Below are positions 9,489 through 18,696 of a stretch of 64,000 nucleotides of DNA, piece after piece. The position numbers and the translations under genes are program-made. The stretch is from Periweissella beninensis (GTDB lineage Bacteria > Bacillota > Bacilli > Lactobacillales > Lactobacillaceae). The stretch spans positions 62,001 through 126,000 of the forward strand of contig NZ_JAFBDN010000004.1 of the NCBI RefSeq assembly GCF_016908275.1. The letters run 5' to 3'. How positions within the stretch are numbered: position 1 is the stretch's first letter; each line of letters begins with the position of its first letter. The notes below the pieces were generated by a model. The model made no database searches and had not been told where the DNA came from. It saw only the letters and a program-made list of their open reading frames with translations.

Positions 9489-9549
9489 AGCTGTAATTGG
9501 TGGCTACCTTAAAGTGATATCACTTTAAGGTAGCCACCTTTTTTCAGCT
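9489..9549. terminator. Strong bidirectional terminator, 18-bp perfect stem
   Basis: GGTGGCTACCTTAAAGTG (9499-9516) is perfectly complementary to 9521-9538 around the loop ATAT. A run of A precedes it and a run of T follows, so it can stop transcription from both sides. An outer short repeat AGCTG (9489-9493) / CAGCT (9545-9549) extends the symmetry. Confidence 0.9.
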
Positions 9550-9566
9550 CTTTTTTATAGCGCTAA

Positions 9567-10177
9567 TTAATTCAAAATATTAATACCTTTGATAAAATTT
9601 ATTAATTTAGTAGTATCAGAGTTAACAAGACGGCCTTTGACAGTCACCATATAGATAAGCCGTTCCCATTTTGGAAATGAGATTGGGATAATACGAATTG
9701 GTAGATTATATAACATGTCCATCATAGGCACAACTGCAATTCCAAAATCATTAGCCACTAAACCCGCGATTGTTTCATCTTCTTCAACCGCACAAATACT
9801 ATTTGGTTTACCACCACATAAGTTAAACAAATCAGCAAGCTGGTGGCTAAGCCCACTTTTAAGTGCAAAGGTAATTTAAGGATAGGGAAGTGTTTCGGCT
9901 AGATTAACAGCTGTTTTATTGGCAAGCGGGTGATTAAGTGGGGTGATTAAAACCATTTTTTGCCGACTTATTGGGGTGAATTCGAATAAGTTATCATCAC
10001 GACACTTAGAGCAAAAGGCTACATCAAACTCTTCTGCTAGTAAACTATTTAAAATATCAGGACTTAAGCCAGTACCAGTACTAATTGAAAACTTGCTAGA
10101 GGTTAGTTGGTTGTTTTCAAATTTTTTTAATAATTGTGGCAACCAATTAACAGTGACATATCTAATAGAGCCAATTC
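9567..10177 (-). pseudogene. LysR-type regulator remnant (substrate-binding domain only)
   Basis: Read on the minus strand from about 10177, the frame gives GSIRYVTVNWLPQLLKKFENN and continues through a typical LysR effector domain (SRQKMVLITPLNHPLAN). It then meets a TAA stop (9876-9878) and carries on in the same frame with FNLCGGKPNSICAVEEDETI and NDFGIAVVPMMDML to a final stop at 9567. The N-terminal helix-turn-helix (about 90 residues) is absent, so it cannot bind DNA as a normal LysR protein. Together with the MFS remnant on the other strand this looks like a divergent regulator/transporter pair collapsed by a deletion centred near 10150-10180. Confidence 0.88.
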
Positions 10178-10979
10178 AGCTTCAATTGCTAATTTATTTA
10201 CTAAAATGTCAATTGTAACTGCACAATTTTTATTACCATTTTTAATTGGTTTCATTGCTAGTTCACATATGTCATACCATACGATTTTTATCGTGTGTGG
10301 GATTGCTATGTTAATTGATGCTGGTTTAGTGATAATTCTACCATTCCCACAGTTAAAACAAGCGGAAGTGATAGCAACAACAAATGCGGCTACAAAAGGA
10401 AAACCACATCTCAACTTTAATAAAAGTTCAGTTGCGGCGATTTTACCAGGTTTTACAACTTCGACAACATTTATGTTGTGGCTGAACTGTAATCAAGAAC
10501 TAGGTCAACTATATGGTATTAAAGATGCAAGCGTTTTACAATCATGTGATGCCTTTGGGGCAGCTTTGGGTGTTTTAGCAACGGCACAATTAATAAAATT
10601 AGGCCTTAAGGAAACAACAATTCTTGTTTTGTATCCTGCCATTTCAGTAGTAATGCTTTTACTGTGTTATGTAATAACAGCACCATTCGTGCTTTATATT
10701 GGTAGTGTGGTAATCGGTTATGTAGCAGTAGGTGGGTTATTGCAACTAGCGACATCAACAACGATTATTTTTTTCCCCTTGAACAAAGGACTTGCAACTT
10801 CAATGGTTATGATTGCCTCAAGTATCGCCAACTATGCAGTTTTATCAGGGGCAGCCTATATCACAAATGTTTTAGGTAAAGGGGCATCACGAGTTATTGT
10901 GTTATTAAATGTTGGCATTACCATTATCGGTATTATTTTATCTGTGATAGTTAAAAAAGGACAGGCACAAAAGATATAA
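10150..10979 (+). pseudogene. MFS transporter remnant, N-terminal segments deleted
   Basis: The frame encodes NRANSASIANLFTKMSIVTAQF and then about seven membrane segments of a major facilitator family permease, ending at 10979. MFS proteins usually have about 400 residues and twelve segments; the first four or so (about 125 residues) are missing. An in-frame ATG at 10134 exists but lies in sequence that belongs to the LysR remnant on the opposite strand, with no convincing ribosome binding site. The likely ancestral state is a LysR regulator divergent from the MFS gene it controlled. Substrate unknown. Confidence 0.8.
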
Positions 10980-11006
10980 AATATAAACATTAAGTTTAGG
11001 AAAAAC

Positions 11007-11052
11007 AAGAAGAAGCAAGCAAAATTCTACAATTTTGCTTGCTTCTTCTTTA
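11007..11052. terminator. Terminator with 20-bp perfect stem
   Basis: AAGAAGAAGCAAGCAAAATT (11007-11026) is perfectly complementary to 11031-11050 around loop CTAC. It lies 27 bases after the MFS remnant. A 20-base perfect stem is long for an intrinsic terminator; the T-rich end TTCTTCTTTAATT makes termination on the plus strand plausible. Confidence 0.75.
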
Positions 11053-11124
11053 ATTAATTAAGCGCATAGACAAATTTTTTCAATTAATCTAAAATTAACA
11101 GTATTAAAGTTTAGGATGGTCAAG

Positions 11125-11763
11125 ATGATAAAGACTAAAATAAAAACAATAAGCATATATGGCAGTCTAGGCATTATGCTACTAGTGATTGGTCGTGAAA
11201 TAGTATTACCATTTGTTATGGGTGCCTTTCAACAAAACAAACAACTTGCTTTGTTAAGTGATTTAGGGGCTCCTGGAATGCCAATGCGGCGCGCTTTTAA
11301 AAGTTGGGAAGATCTCGACGGCTTGCTATTTATCTTGGGAACACCATTTTATTATTTTTATTTAAAGCCAATTAGTCAAAAATTAGCTTTATTAGTTACC
11401 AGCTTAATAATTACTTATGGGATTGGCGATTGTCTTTTTACCGGTATTTTTGATTATTCAGGTAGTTATTTTGCAAATCTACACAGCTTTTTACATGCCT
11501 TTGGATCAATCATTGGTTGTAGTGCTCTCTTCTGTGCTAATTGTTTATTACTATTGGCAGAATTATACTATGGGCACACGGATTTAGCCCGATTAATCGG
11601 TTTAATACAAATAGTGGCAGCCGGAGCTTGTTTCGCTTGCATTTTGTTGGAAAATATTTGGCCATTGTTAGCAAGTATCTTGCAAATAGTTGGCTTAAAT
11701 AGTTTATATTTACCATTGGTACTTGTGGCATTAAGCCAATTAGTACTTACAAGGAATCACTGA
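11125..11763 (+). CDS. DUF998-like membrane protein
   Basis: This 212-residue protein has about six hydrophobic segments and little else. The pattern (REIVLPFVMGA, LHSFLHAFGSIIGCSALFCANC) resembles the DUF998 family of small bacterial membrane proteins of unknown function. I prefer the ATG at 11125, which has TTAGGATGG just before it; the ATG at 11116, three codons upstream, lies inside that site. It is single, with the terminator of the MFS remnant before it and coaBC 140 bases after. No function can be assigned. Confidence 0.6.
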   Translation: MIKTKIKTISIYGSLGIMLLVIGREIVLPFVMGAFQQNKQLALLSDLGAPGMPMRRAFKSWEDLDGLLFILGTPFYYFYLKPISQKLALLVTSLIITYGIGDCLFTGIFDYSGSYFANLHSFLHAFGSIIGCSALFCANCLLLLAELYYGHTDLARLIGLIQIVAAGACFACILLENIWPLLASILQIVGLNSLYLPLVLVALSQLVLTRNH

Positions 11764-11903
11764 TACTAAAGTAACTACGAATAGGTTAACAGTTATCACG
11801 GTGGTAGCGTAAAGCCTTTTCAAAAATTAGTTTATACCGTATACTTATTTAGCATACCAATGAAATCTAACTATGAGATAGGATTATTTAAAGGAGGAGC
11901 AAA

Positions 11904-13148
11904 ATGTCTAACAAAAAAGTATTAGTCTTAGTTAGTGGTGGTATCGCAGCGTTTAAAGCTGTTAGTTTTGTGCGACTATTACAAGCCAATCATTGCGTAG
12001 TCCGTGTCATGATGACTGAAAGTGCGACTAAATTTGTTACATCACTGACTTTTGCGACATTGACCAAAAATCAAGTCTTAACGAAAATGTTTATTGATGA
12101 AAAGCAAAACCCTACAGGAGCTATTTTCCATATTGAATGGGGTGCATGGGCCGATGTAATCGTGGTAATTCCGGCAACCGCAAATATAATTGCGAAAATT
12201 GCCAATGGAATTGCGGATGATCTAGTAAGTACGACTTTATTAGCAAGTAATCGGCCAAAATATATCGTTCCCGCGATGAATGATAATATGTGGCATAATA
12301 TAGCAACGCAACAGAATTTGGCGCAACTAAAGCAAGCAGGGATTGCTGTTATGGAACCAGCAACCGGACTCTTAGCCGAGGGTTATCAGGCAAAAGGCCG
12401 TATGCCAGAACCAAATGAAGTTTATCAGTGGTTGCGGCATGCAATACAAGATAGCGAACCCCAAAAGAAGCAAGCAACACAAATTTTAAAAGGCCAAAAA
12501 ATTTTAATTACAGCAGGTGGAACACGGGAATATTTAGATCCTGTGCGGTATATCGGTAATAAATCATCCGGTAAAATGGGGTGTGCATTAGCAATACAAG
12601 CACAAGCGCTCGGAGCTGAAGTAACATTAATCAAGACGACAACAGTTACTTTACCAATACCTACTGGGATTACTGTTCATACGGTTGAAACAACCAGTGA
12701 ACTGGCGCATAAAGTCAAAGTAGAGTTTGCTAAGCATCAGATTATTATCATGGCAGCGGCCGTTGCAGACTATCAACCGAAAACGCGTGCTGTGACAAAG
12801 ATTAAAAAAAAGGTCAATCAATCTGAACTAATGCTAACTTTGATTAAAACTGAAGATATTTTAGCGTATTTAGGACACCATAAGCACCAACAATTCGTCG
12901 TAGGATTTGCGGCTGAAACTAATAACTTACTAGCACATGCACAAGCTAAATTAACCGCCAAAAAGGTAAATATGATTATTGCCAATGATGTTAGTAATAC
13001 CGCGATTGGCTTTGATAGTAATCAAAATGCGGTGACACTTTTACAGCCTAATGCAGCCAATATTCAGTTAGCACAAGCAGATAAAGCAAGCATTGCAAAA
13101 CAAATTTTAACTGTGATTGCTCTAAAAACTGCGAAACAAAAAAATTAA
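11904..13148 (+). CDS. coaBC: Bifunctional phosphopantothenoylcysteine decarboxylase / PPC synthetase
   Basis: At 414 residues this is the usual length for CoaBC (Dfp). The N-terminal flavoprotein CoaC domain has GGIAAFKA near 12-19, the catalytic His of HIEWGAWAD at 76 and the PAMNDNMW motif at 123-130. The C-terminal CoaB domain starts at about 190 with ILITAGGTREYLDPVRYIGN and KSSGKMG, and contains AAAVADY and GFAAET. It joins cysteine to 4'-phosphopantothenate using CTP and then decarboxylates the product, on the cytosolic path to coenzyme A. In the flexible flap the family Cys of ACGxxGxGRM is replaced: the sequence reads LAEGYQAKGRM. Ribosome binding site AAAGGAGGAG is excellent. panT follows 45 bases downstream. 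Confidence 0.96.
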   Translation: MSNKKVLVLVSGGIAAFKAVSFVRLLQANHCVVRVMMTESATKFVTSLTFATLTKNQVLTKMFIDEKQNPTGAIFHIEWGAWADVIVVIPATANIIAKIANGIADDLVSTTLLASNRPKYIVPAMNDNMWHNIATQQNLAQLKQAGIAVMEPATGLLAEGYQAKGRMPEPNEVYQWLRHAIQDSEPQKKQATQILKGQKILITAGGTREYLDPVRYIGNKSSGKMGCALAIQAQALGAEVTLIKTTTVTLPIPTGITVHTVETTSELAHKVKVEFAKHQIIIMAAAVADYQPKTRAVTKIKKKVNQSELMLTLIKTEDILAYLGHHKHQQFVVGFAAETNNLLAHAQAKLTAKKVNMIIANDVSNTAIGFDSNQNAVTLLQPNAANIQLAQADKASIAKQILTVIALKTAKQKN

Positions 13149-13193
13149 CGCACTAAATAATTAATCTAAATTTATTGAATAGGAGATTTTGGC

Positions 13194-13799
13194 ATGGCCA
13201 TTACCAAAATAAAAAAATTGGTGCTGACCGCACTGTTTATGGCAATTATTTTATTACAAACACAAATACCATTTTTAGGATATATTCCATTAGGTGCAGT
13301 CGCTGTTGGTGTTTTTGCAACAATTATTCAATTTACCATTGCTATTGCGACCATTATTTTAGGAACTAAATCGGGGATAATTATTGGTGGTTTCTTTGGT
13401 ATAATCTCATTTATCCGAGCATGGAGTAATCCAGGATCAATTGGGGCATTAATATTTCAAAATCCATTTACAGCCATTGGCGCACGCATTATGATTGCCA
13501 TCATAATTGGTTGGTTTGCTAAGCGCTATTTAATTAATTCACCGCAAAATCAGTTATTTTTCAAACTAAGTTTAGCCGGTTTGCTAGCAGCTTTTGTGAA
13601 TACCGCTAGTGTTGTTATGACAACATGGCTAGGCTTTAATGTCATGCATACAACGTACAATGGGATTCCAAATAGTAATCTTTTTCATTGGTTATTAATT
13701 AGCGTGGTCGGGTTCAATGGGATTGCCGAAATGTTGGTTGGAATGATCTACGTACCGTTGATTACGCAACCATTACTTAAACATATTAAAAATAGTTAA
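13194..13799 (+). CDS. panT: ECF transporter S component, probably pantothenate (PanT)
   Basis: This 201-residue protein has about six membrane segments and the size of an ECF S-component. Its N-terminal TKIKKLVLTALFMAIILLQ and the central GIISFIRAWSNPGS are typical of the group. It lies 45 bases after coaBC with ribosome binding site AGGAG (13181-13185). Pairing an S-component with coaBC points to pantothenate as the vitamin, giving uptake and the later CoA steps in one transcript. It would need the housekeeping EcfAAT module. Substrate assignment is by context. Confidence 0.85.
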   Translation: MAITKIKKLVLTALFMAIILLQTQIPFLGYIPLGAVAVGVFATIIQFTIAIATIILGTKSGIIIGGFFGIISFIRAWSNPGSIGALIFQNPFTAIGARIMIAIIIGWFAKRYLINSPQNQLFFKLSLAGLLAAFVNTASVVMTTWLGFNVMHTTYNGIPNSNLFHWLLISVVGFNGIAEMLVGMIYVPLITQPLLKHIKNS

Positions 13800-13803
13800 T
13801 TAC

Positions 13804-13842
13804 AAAACTAGTTATACATATAAAATGTATGCTAGTTTTTTG
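13804..13842 (+). terminator. Terminator of coaBC–panT
   Basis: AAAACTAG and CTAGTTTT form the outer stem, with ATACAT / ATGTAT inside, followed by TTTTTT. Confidence 0.8.
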
Positions 13843-14355
13843 CGAGCGAAAAAAGATAATATATATTATCTAGTTTACATAATATATATTATTAAAAGTT
13901 ATATCAATAACCCAAAAGACAACTTTCTTACTTTTTCTAGTCCTAACTTTAAATTGATCACTTAACTTATTTTATCTAAATTTAGTAAGGTTCTGCATTA
14001 ATTTTTCTTACCTGATACGTGCCTTGCTGCTTAATTATTCCGTGATAAGTATTTGAGTGTGTTTGCTTAGTAATTAACGCCATAATAAGCAACTGAATAA
14101 ACAACTTACGGTAAATTGACCAATTTGACTGATTATTTTAAGTTAACTGAAACGTATTTTCATCAATTTTTGCAATATATAATTGTATATGACAAAAACC
14201 TATTTTATAGTTTTTTACGCATTTTTATTAAAAAATACGCTAAACTAACTTAGGCAGCTTAAAAAGCTCTTAAAAACGCCTTTGTGAAATAAATAACAAT
14301 TATTGAAGCTTAAAACATCTATTAAACTGGTCTAATTTTGCTATTTATTTATAAG
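13843..14355. other. AT-rich intergenic region without a recognisable gene
   Basis: About 510 bases carry no plausible coding frame, RNA gene or mobile element that I can recognise. Two near-identical AT palindromes, ATAATATATATTAT, occur about 10 bases apart inside 13855-13894. It separates the plus-strand panT from the convergent broken membrane-protein gene and may itself be decayed sequence. Confidence 0.5.
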
Positions 14356-14386
14356 AAAAACCGCTATTTAATACTTAGCGGCTTTT
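14356..14386 (-). terminator. Terminator overlapping the end of the PTPS-related pseudogene
   Basis: CCGCTA / TAGCGG form a stem flanked by A and T runs; the hairpin overlaps the final codons of the broken membrane-protein gene. It can also end transcription coming from panT. Confidence 0.7.
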
Positions 14387-16082
14387 TCAAAATTCTGTCC
14401 TGTTTAAACTTATGAATACTTAGCCAAAGATAACCGGACCAACTAAAGAGCCACAGACCACAAATCCATAAAGGAGTCTGATAAACTAATTGTACACGGC
14501 CACGATATCCTTTAGGTAACTGAAATGTTACGAGACTGGTTTGATTATAATGTGCTTGCACGTATTTCCCATTATCTGGTCTTAAGCGGTACCCTGGGTA
14601 ATAAATCTTTTTAAATGTTATTGTTTATGTTGTTTTACGCCGTTGATTAATGGTTACCTGATTGTGATTAGTCCGGATATATTGACCATTTAACCAATCA
14701 TTTGTTTTAGTAGTAATTAGTTTTTGATTTTGATAAACACCAGTCGTTGCATATTCAAAATACCACGCATCGTTTTTAGTATGAGGATTATATACCTTAT
14801 AACCAGTTGTTAAACGGCTAGTTATTTTAACCGCATGGCGAATGCTATAGGAATACTGGTACATTTGCCCCTGAACCATTAAAGCATACAAGGTACTGAG
14901 ACTAAGCAACAGGCTACGCTGTATGGTAGCTCGTTTAATTGTAGATTGCCAAAAGGACAAACTTATTACCATGGCAATTGTCATAAAGAAGTAGCCAATC
15001 AACATAAACCGCCATTTAAACTGTAAACTATAAAAGCAGCTAGGCATATATGACCAATTGATGGGGGCATAGCTTAGGCTATAAAACAATATAGTTAAAC
15101 TAACCGGATAGCACAAAAGTTTTTTAGGTGAAACATTTCCAAAAGATGTTTTTAACGTTTTATTATTAACCCAAAAGATTTTAATAACCGTAACGGTCAG
15201 TAGCATCAACAACCCTATATTAATATATAAAATCAAGCTACTGTATGGTTGCCAATTATTAGAATTATTTAAAAAGGTTGCTGTTCGATCCATCGTATAG
15301 ACTTGTTTGTTAAAAACATTATATAAGTTAATGTGTTTTAAATATAATAATGGAATCCAATAGTAGCAACTTAAAAACAAAGTTAGTCCTAATACTTTAA
15401 ATAACTGTTTTAAAACAAATCGTTGTAAAAAAAGTTTGGGTAAACTAATTATTAAAATACCAATTGTTAATGCAACTAAAAAGGTGCTTAATAGATGACC
15501 CGCTAATAATAATGATGCGCCAATGCTTAAAACAACAATGCTTTTACGATGTTCAATTACAATTTGCCAAAGATTGAAGATAATGATTGGCAAAAACATA
15601 ATTCCTAATAGTGCCCCTTGATCACCTGTTAGTAATAAATTGTGAAGCACGAATAGTGAACTAATATAGAAAACAGCACCCAAGGTACTATAAAAATTAT
15701 TTACAAATTTTAAAAGTAATTTACGCATGCTAATCCCAGCGATTAATAAGACGCTAATATTAAACAAGATAAAAACCGCAATGATGGAATGCGTTATGCC
15801 ATAGACTAGCGCCAATAAAAAGGCTTGCCATGTCCCGTAAAAAAAATTACTACCTAAGCCTAAATTATTTAGCGCAGTTGTATTAATGTATGGAATAATT
15901 TGACCATTTTGCCAACCTTGCCAGGCACCAATAATCCGATTAATATGAAATGGTGTATCATAGCTATTAATCAACTTAGGATTATTAATAATGATTGTTA
16001 GATTAACAATGATAGCTACTAACAGCATCACTAAGTTGGGCTGTCTAGTTAATTTTCCAAGCTTTCTTTTTTCTAATTTCAT
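14364..16082 (-). pseudogene. PTPS-related / YfhO-like membrane protein gene with one in-frame stop
   Basis: On the minus strand a frame of 573 codons runs from ATG at 16082 to TAG at 14364 and is interrupted once, by TAA at 14625-14627. Before the stop it encodes a polytopic membrane protein with DTPFHINRIIGAWQGWQNG near 42-60, a motif of 6-pyruvoyl-tetrahydropterin-synthase-related membrane proteins, and about ten hydrophobic segments. After the stop the same frame continues with TFKKIYYPGYRLRPDNGKYV, a C-terminal module and a last membrane segment. The clean continuation shows a single nonsense mutation, not a frameshift. Proteins of this type are large membrane enzymes or flippase-like factors of unclear role, often linked to cell-surface polysaccharide. 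The truncated 485-residue product might still be made. Confidence 0.85.
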
Positions 16083-16157
16083 CTAAAACTACCCCTGTTT
16101 TGCTTAAAAGCAACCTACAAGAGCAACTTACGCTGTTGATATTAATTAAATATTAAA

Positions 16158-16700
16158 TTAGTTATGGTTAACTCGACCATGTATCAAAGCATCATGAAAT
16201 TGACCGCTAGCATCTTTCAAATACTCAACAAGCCGCCCTTCTTCTTTAAAACCAGCATTAAGCGCAACATGATGACTTGCCTGATTTTCAACATCCGTAT
16301 ATAAATTTAAACGATGCATTTTAAGATTGGTAAAGGCATAGATGCTCAAAGCATTAACGACTTGTTGCATAAGATGCTGATGCTGAAAATCTTTTCCTAA
16401 CCAGTAGCCAATTTCACCTTGTGCTAAGCTTGGGTTGATAGAATGGATATCAATCATACCTGCAACATGGCCCATATACTCAATTGTCAAAAGAACTAAT
16501 TGATTTTTACGCACTTTCATTTGAGATACTTGAATAAAAGCTAATTCATCTTTAATAGTTTTAGTTAATGGTTCCCATGGCATCCATTGCTTTAATTGAT
16601 CACGATTATCATCAATTAACCTAAAAAGATCAACTGCATCAGTGGTCACGGTCGAACGTAAAACTAATTCTGGTGTCACTTTAATTTTAATTGTTTTCAT
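16158..16700 (-). CDS. GNAT N-acetyltransferase, RimJ/RimL type
   Basis: This 180-residue protein has the RimJ/L pattern: LVLRSTVTTDAVDLFRLID at the N terminus, a central IGYWLGKDFQHQHLMQQV acetyl-CoA binding region near 95-115, and LNLYTDVENQASHHVALNAGFKEEGRL near 130-155. Such enzymes acetylate the N-terminal amino group of ribosomal proteins L12 or S5, or other substrates, with acetyl-CoA in the cytosol. The ATG at 16700 has GAGGAAAAG before it. It lies alone between two pseudogenes. The target cannot be inferred. Confidence 0.88.
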   Translation of the reverse strand: MKTIKIKVTPELVLRSTVTTDAVDLFRLIDDNRDQLKQWMPWEPLTKTIKDELAFIQVSQMKVRKNQLVLLTIEYMGHVAGMIDIHSINPSLAQGEIGYWLGKDFQHQHLMQQVVNALSIYAFTNLKMHRLNLYTDVENQASHHVALNAGFKEEGRLVEYLKDASGQFHDALIHGRVNHN

Positions 16701-16832
16701 TTCTTTTCCTCATTTGATCAGACTAGTTAACCCCTATACTATAACCCAAATAATCAATTGTAAATAACAGCTATATTACAATTTAACTTATTTTCATTTT
16801 TGGTCCATACAATTTAATCGTAACCAAAAAAT

Positions 16833-16870
16833 AAAAACGGAGTAAATTTATAAAAATTTAGTCCGTTTTT
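16833..16870 (-). terminator. Terminator after the Gfo/Idh pseudogene
   Basis: AAAAACGGAGTAAATTT and AAATTTAGTCCGTTTTT form a 17-base stem with one mismatch, flanked by A and T runs. It lies just after the minus-strand oxidoreductase gene. Confidence 0.8.
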
Positions 16871-16923
16871 ATATGTTAGTAGCAAACATCATTATTACAC
16901 CTACATTTTTAAATGCTGTTTAC

Positions 16924-17895
16924 TTATTCAAAACTATATTTTAAGCCCCATTTTGTTCTTAATACATCAAACAGTTTAAAAACATCATCGGTAATTAAAT
17001 TGTATTGTGTAGCCAAGTTAGGCTGCTGTAACGCTGCTTCAAAGTCATCTATTTCATATTTAAGGGCATCTGCTGTCGTACCTACCTTTATTACATTAGT
17101 TGTCTTAGTTGCCGTTTGAAACCATAGTGCTTCTTGTGCGCGTGGAAATTCCATAATACGAAAATAGCCTTTTGTCCCCGAAACTGTCAATGCTTTAGGT
17201 TGTTTAGCTTGCATTGATAAATTGATGGTGGCTAGTTCGCCTTGGGTGTTTTGTAAAATAGTCGTTGATTGTTCATCGACGCCCGTTTCAAAAAAATCGA
17301 CAAATGTTTGAACCGCGGTTGGTGACTCACTCATAAAATAGCGTGCCCCAGTCAAAGCGTAGCCACCAATATCTAATAATGCGCCGCCCGCTAAAGCTGG
17401 ATTAAAGAAACGATTATTAACGTCATATGGCTTATAGCTACCAAACGTGACATTAATCAGCTTAATTTGACCTAGTTGCCCTTCATCAATAAGTGATTTT
17501 AATTTTTTGATCAATGGCATGTGTAAGACCGTCATTGCTTCTAGTAGTAATAGATTATTTTATTTAGCTAATGTTTGTAATTCATTGAGCTGGGTCCCAT
17601 TAACTGTAATCGCTTTTTCAGCCAAAACATGCTTACCTTTAAGTAAAGCTTGCTTAATCATTTCATAATGTAAATTATGTGGTGTGGCCACATAAACCGC
17701 ATCGACGGCATCATCATCTAATAAATCTGCTAGGCTTGCATATTGTTTTTCGACATGATAAGTATTGGCAAATGTGGCTAGTTTAGCAGTATTTCTAGCC
17801 GTAACCGCATCAATACCACCATCACGGCTTAATAAGGTTGCACCCATTTGGTTAGCAATTGTTCCAGTACCAATAATTCCCCATTTTAAACTCAT
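16924..17895 (-). pseudogene. Gfo/Idh/MocA oxidoreductase with one in-frame stop
   Basis: On the minus strand the frame starts at ATG 17895, with GGGAGC as ribosome binding site. It gives MSLKWGIIGTGTIANQMG (NAD(P)-binding Rossmann motif), VYVATPHNLHYEMIKQALL and the conserved AEKAITVN near residue 100. TAA at 17560-17562 interrupts it, then the same frame continues with NNLLLLEAMTVLHMPLI and the C-terminal domain (GGALLDIGGYAL) to 16924. Without the stop it would be a 323-residue dehydrogenase of the sugar/diol type. Substrate unknown. The second half has an ATG at 17535 but cannot work without the cofactor domain. Confidence 0.9.
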
Positions 17896-18033
17896 TGTGA
17901 TGCTCCCTTCAATTGTTAATATCATTATTATACTGCTGATAACATGTAAATGCTTACACGAGACGCGGTTGATCGATAAACCCATAAATACATGTATACT
18001 ACAAAAAGTTAAAATAAGATATCCATTGATGAT

Positions 18034-18696
18034 CTAAAAATTAAATTTAAGTTGTTGCACAATAGTGGGTAATTTATTTATTGGCGCTTTTGTTAACGCT
18101 GAAATAATTGCTACACCGCTAATTGGTAGGTTTTTTAGGTATTGGATATTATTATAATCAATACCGCCAATAGCTACAATTGGCAAATTGGTAATAGCAA
18201 TTATTTTCCGTAACCCTGCAATGCCAATTACTGGATCAGCATCTTGCTTAGAGTTGGTTGCAAAAATAGGGCCACTGCCAATATAACTTAAGTGACTAGC
18301 AATTGTAGCATTCGGCATTTGCTCAGGGGTACTAACCGATAGCCCAATAAAAGGAGGCCGTAGCGATCGCTGGGTTAAAATATTTACTAATTCGGTAACC
18401 TTTACATCACTTTGACCAATATGAATACCGTCAGCCTGGCATTGCAAAGCTAGTTGCCAATCATCATCGATAATTAGTGGGACATTATACTGTTTAGTTA
18501 CTCTTCGTAAGCCAAGCGCAATGGCTTGTTTTGTAGTGTCATTTGGGGCCATTAGACCCTTTTCACGATATTGAACGGCTGTCACACCACTCGCTAAAGC
18601 TGTAGCTACAAATTCAAGAATATCAGTACCTGGCTTAAGATCTTGGCGACCCACGACTAAGTAACATTGCAACATGTTAGTTTCAAATTTTAGCAT
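18034..18696 (-). CDS. thiE: Thiamine-phosphate synthase
   Basis: The protein is 220 residues. Family motifs are visible: VQYREKG near 40, the IDDDWQLALQCQADGIHIGQ region, GLSVSTPEQ and YIGSGPIFATNSKQDA. It condenses HMP pyrophosphate with thiazole phosphate to give thiamine monophosphate in the cytosol. It is the last gene of the operon; its ATG directly follows the thiD TGA, with GAGGGGGAA as ribosome binding site inside the thiD end. Confidence 0.96.
   Translation of the reverse strand: MLKFETNMLQCYLVVGRQDLKPGTDILEFVATALASGVTAVQYREKGLMAPNDTTKQAIALGLRRVTKQYNVPLIIDDDWQLALQCQADGIHIGQSDVKVTELVNILTQRSLRPPFIGLSVSTPEQMPNATIASHLSYIGSGPIFATNSKQDADPVIGIAGLRKIIAITNLPIVAIGGIDYNNIQYLKNLPISGVAIISALTKAPINKLPTIVQQLKFNF

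Noticed and set aside
10127-10414. A 95-residue minus-strand open frame
   Set aside because: It lies across the LysR/MFS joint and antisense to the MFS remnant, has no protein-like composition and no ribosome binding site.
11764-11903. T-box-like leader before coaBC because of GGTGGTAGCG
   Set aside because: No specifier stem, no T-box consensus AGGGTGGNACCGCG and no terminator; coaBC is not an amino-acid gene.
13175-13369. A 64-residue plus-strand frame at the start of panT
   Set aside because: It overlaps panT in another frame, starts before the panT ribosome binding site and resembles no protein.
13855-13894. Plasmid- or phage-type origin at the AT palindromes
   Set aside because: No iterons, DnaA boxes or replication gene nearby.
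9567-17895. Reassignment of TAA as a sense codon, since three genes carry single in-frame TAA
   Set aside because: Most intact genes here end with TAA at the expected family length, so TAA is a normal stop. The three genes are best read as pseudogenes.
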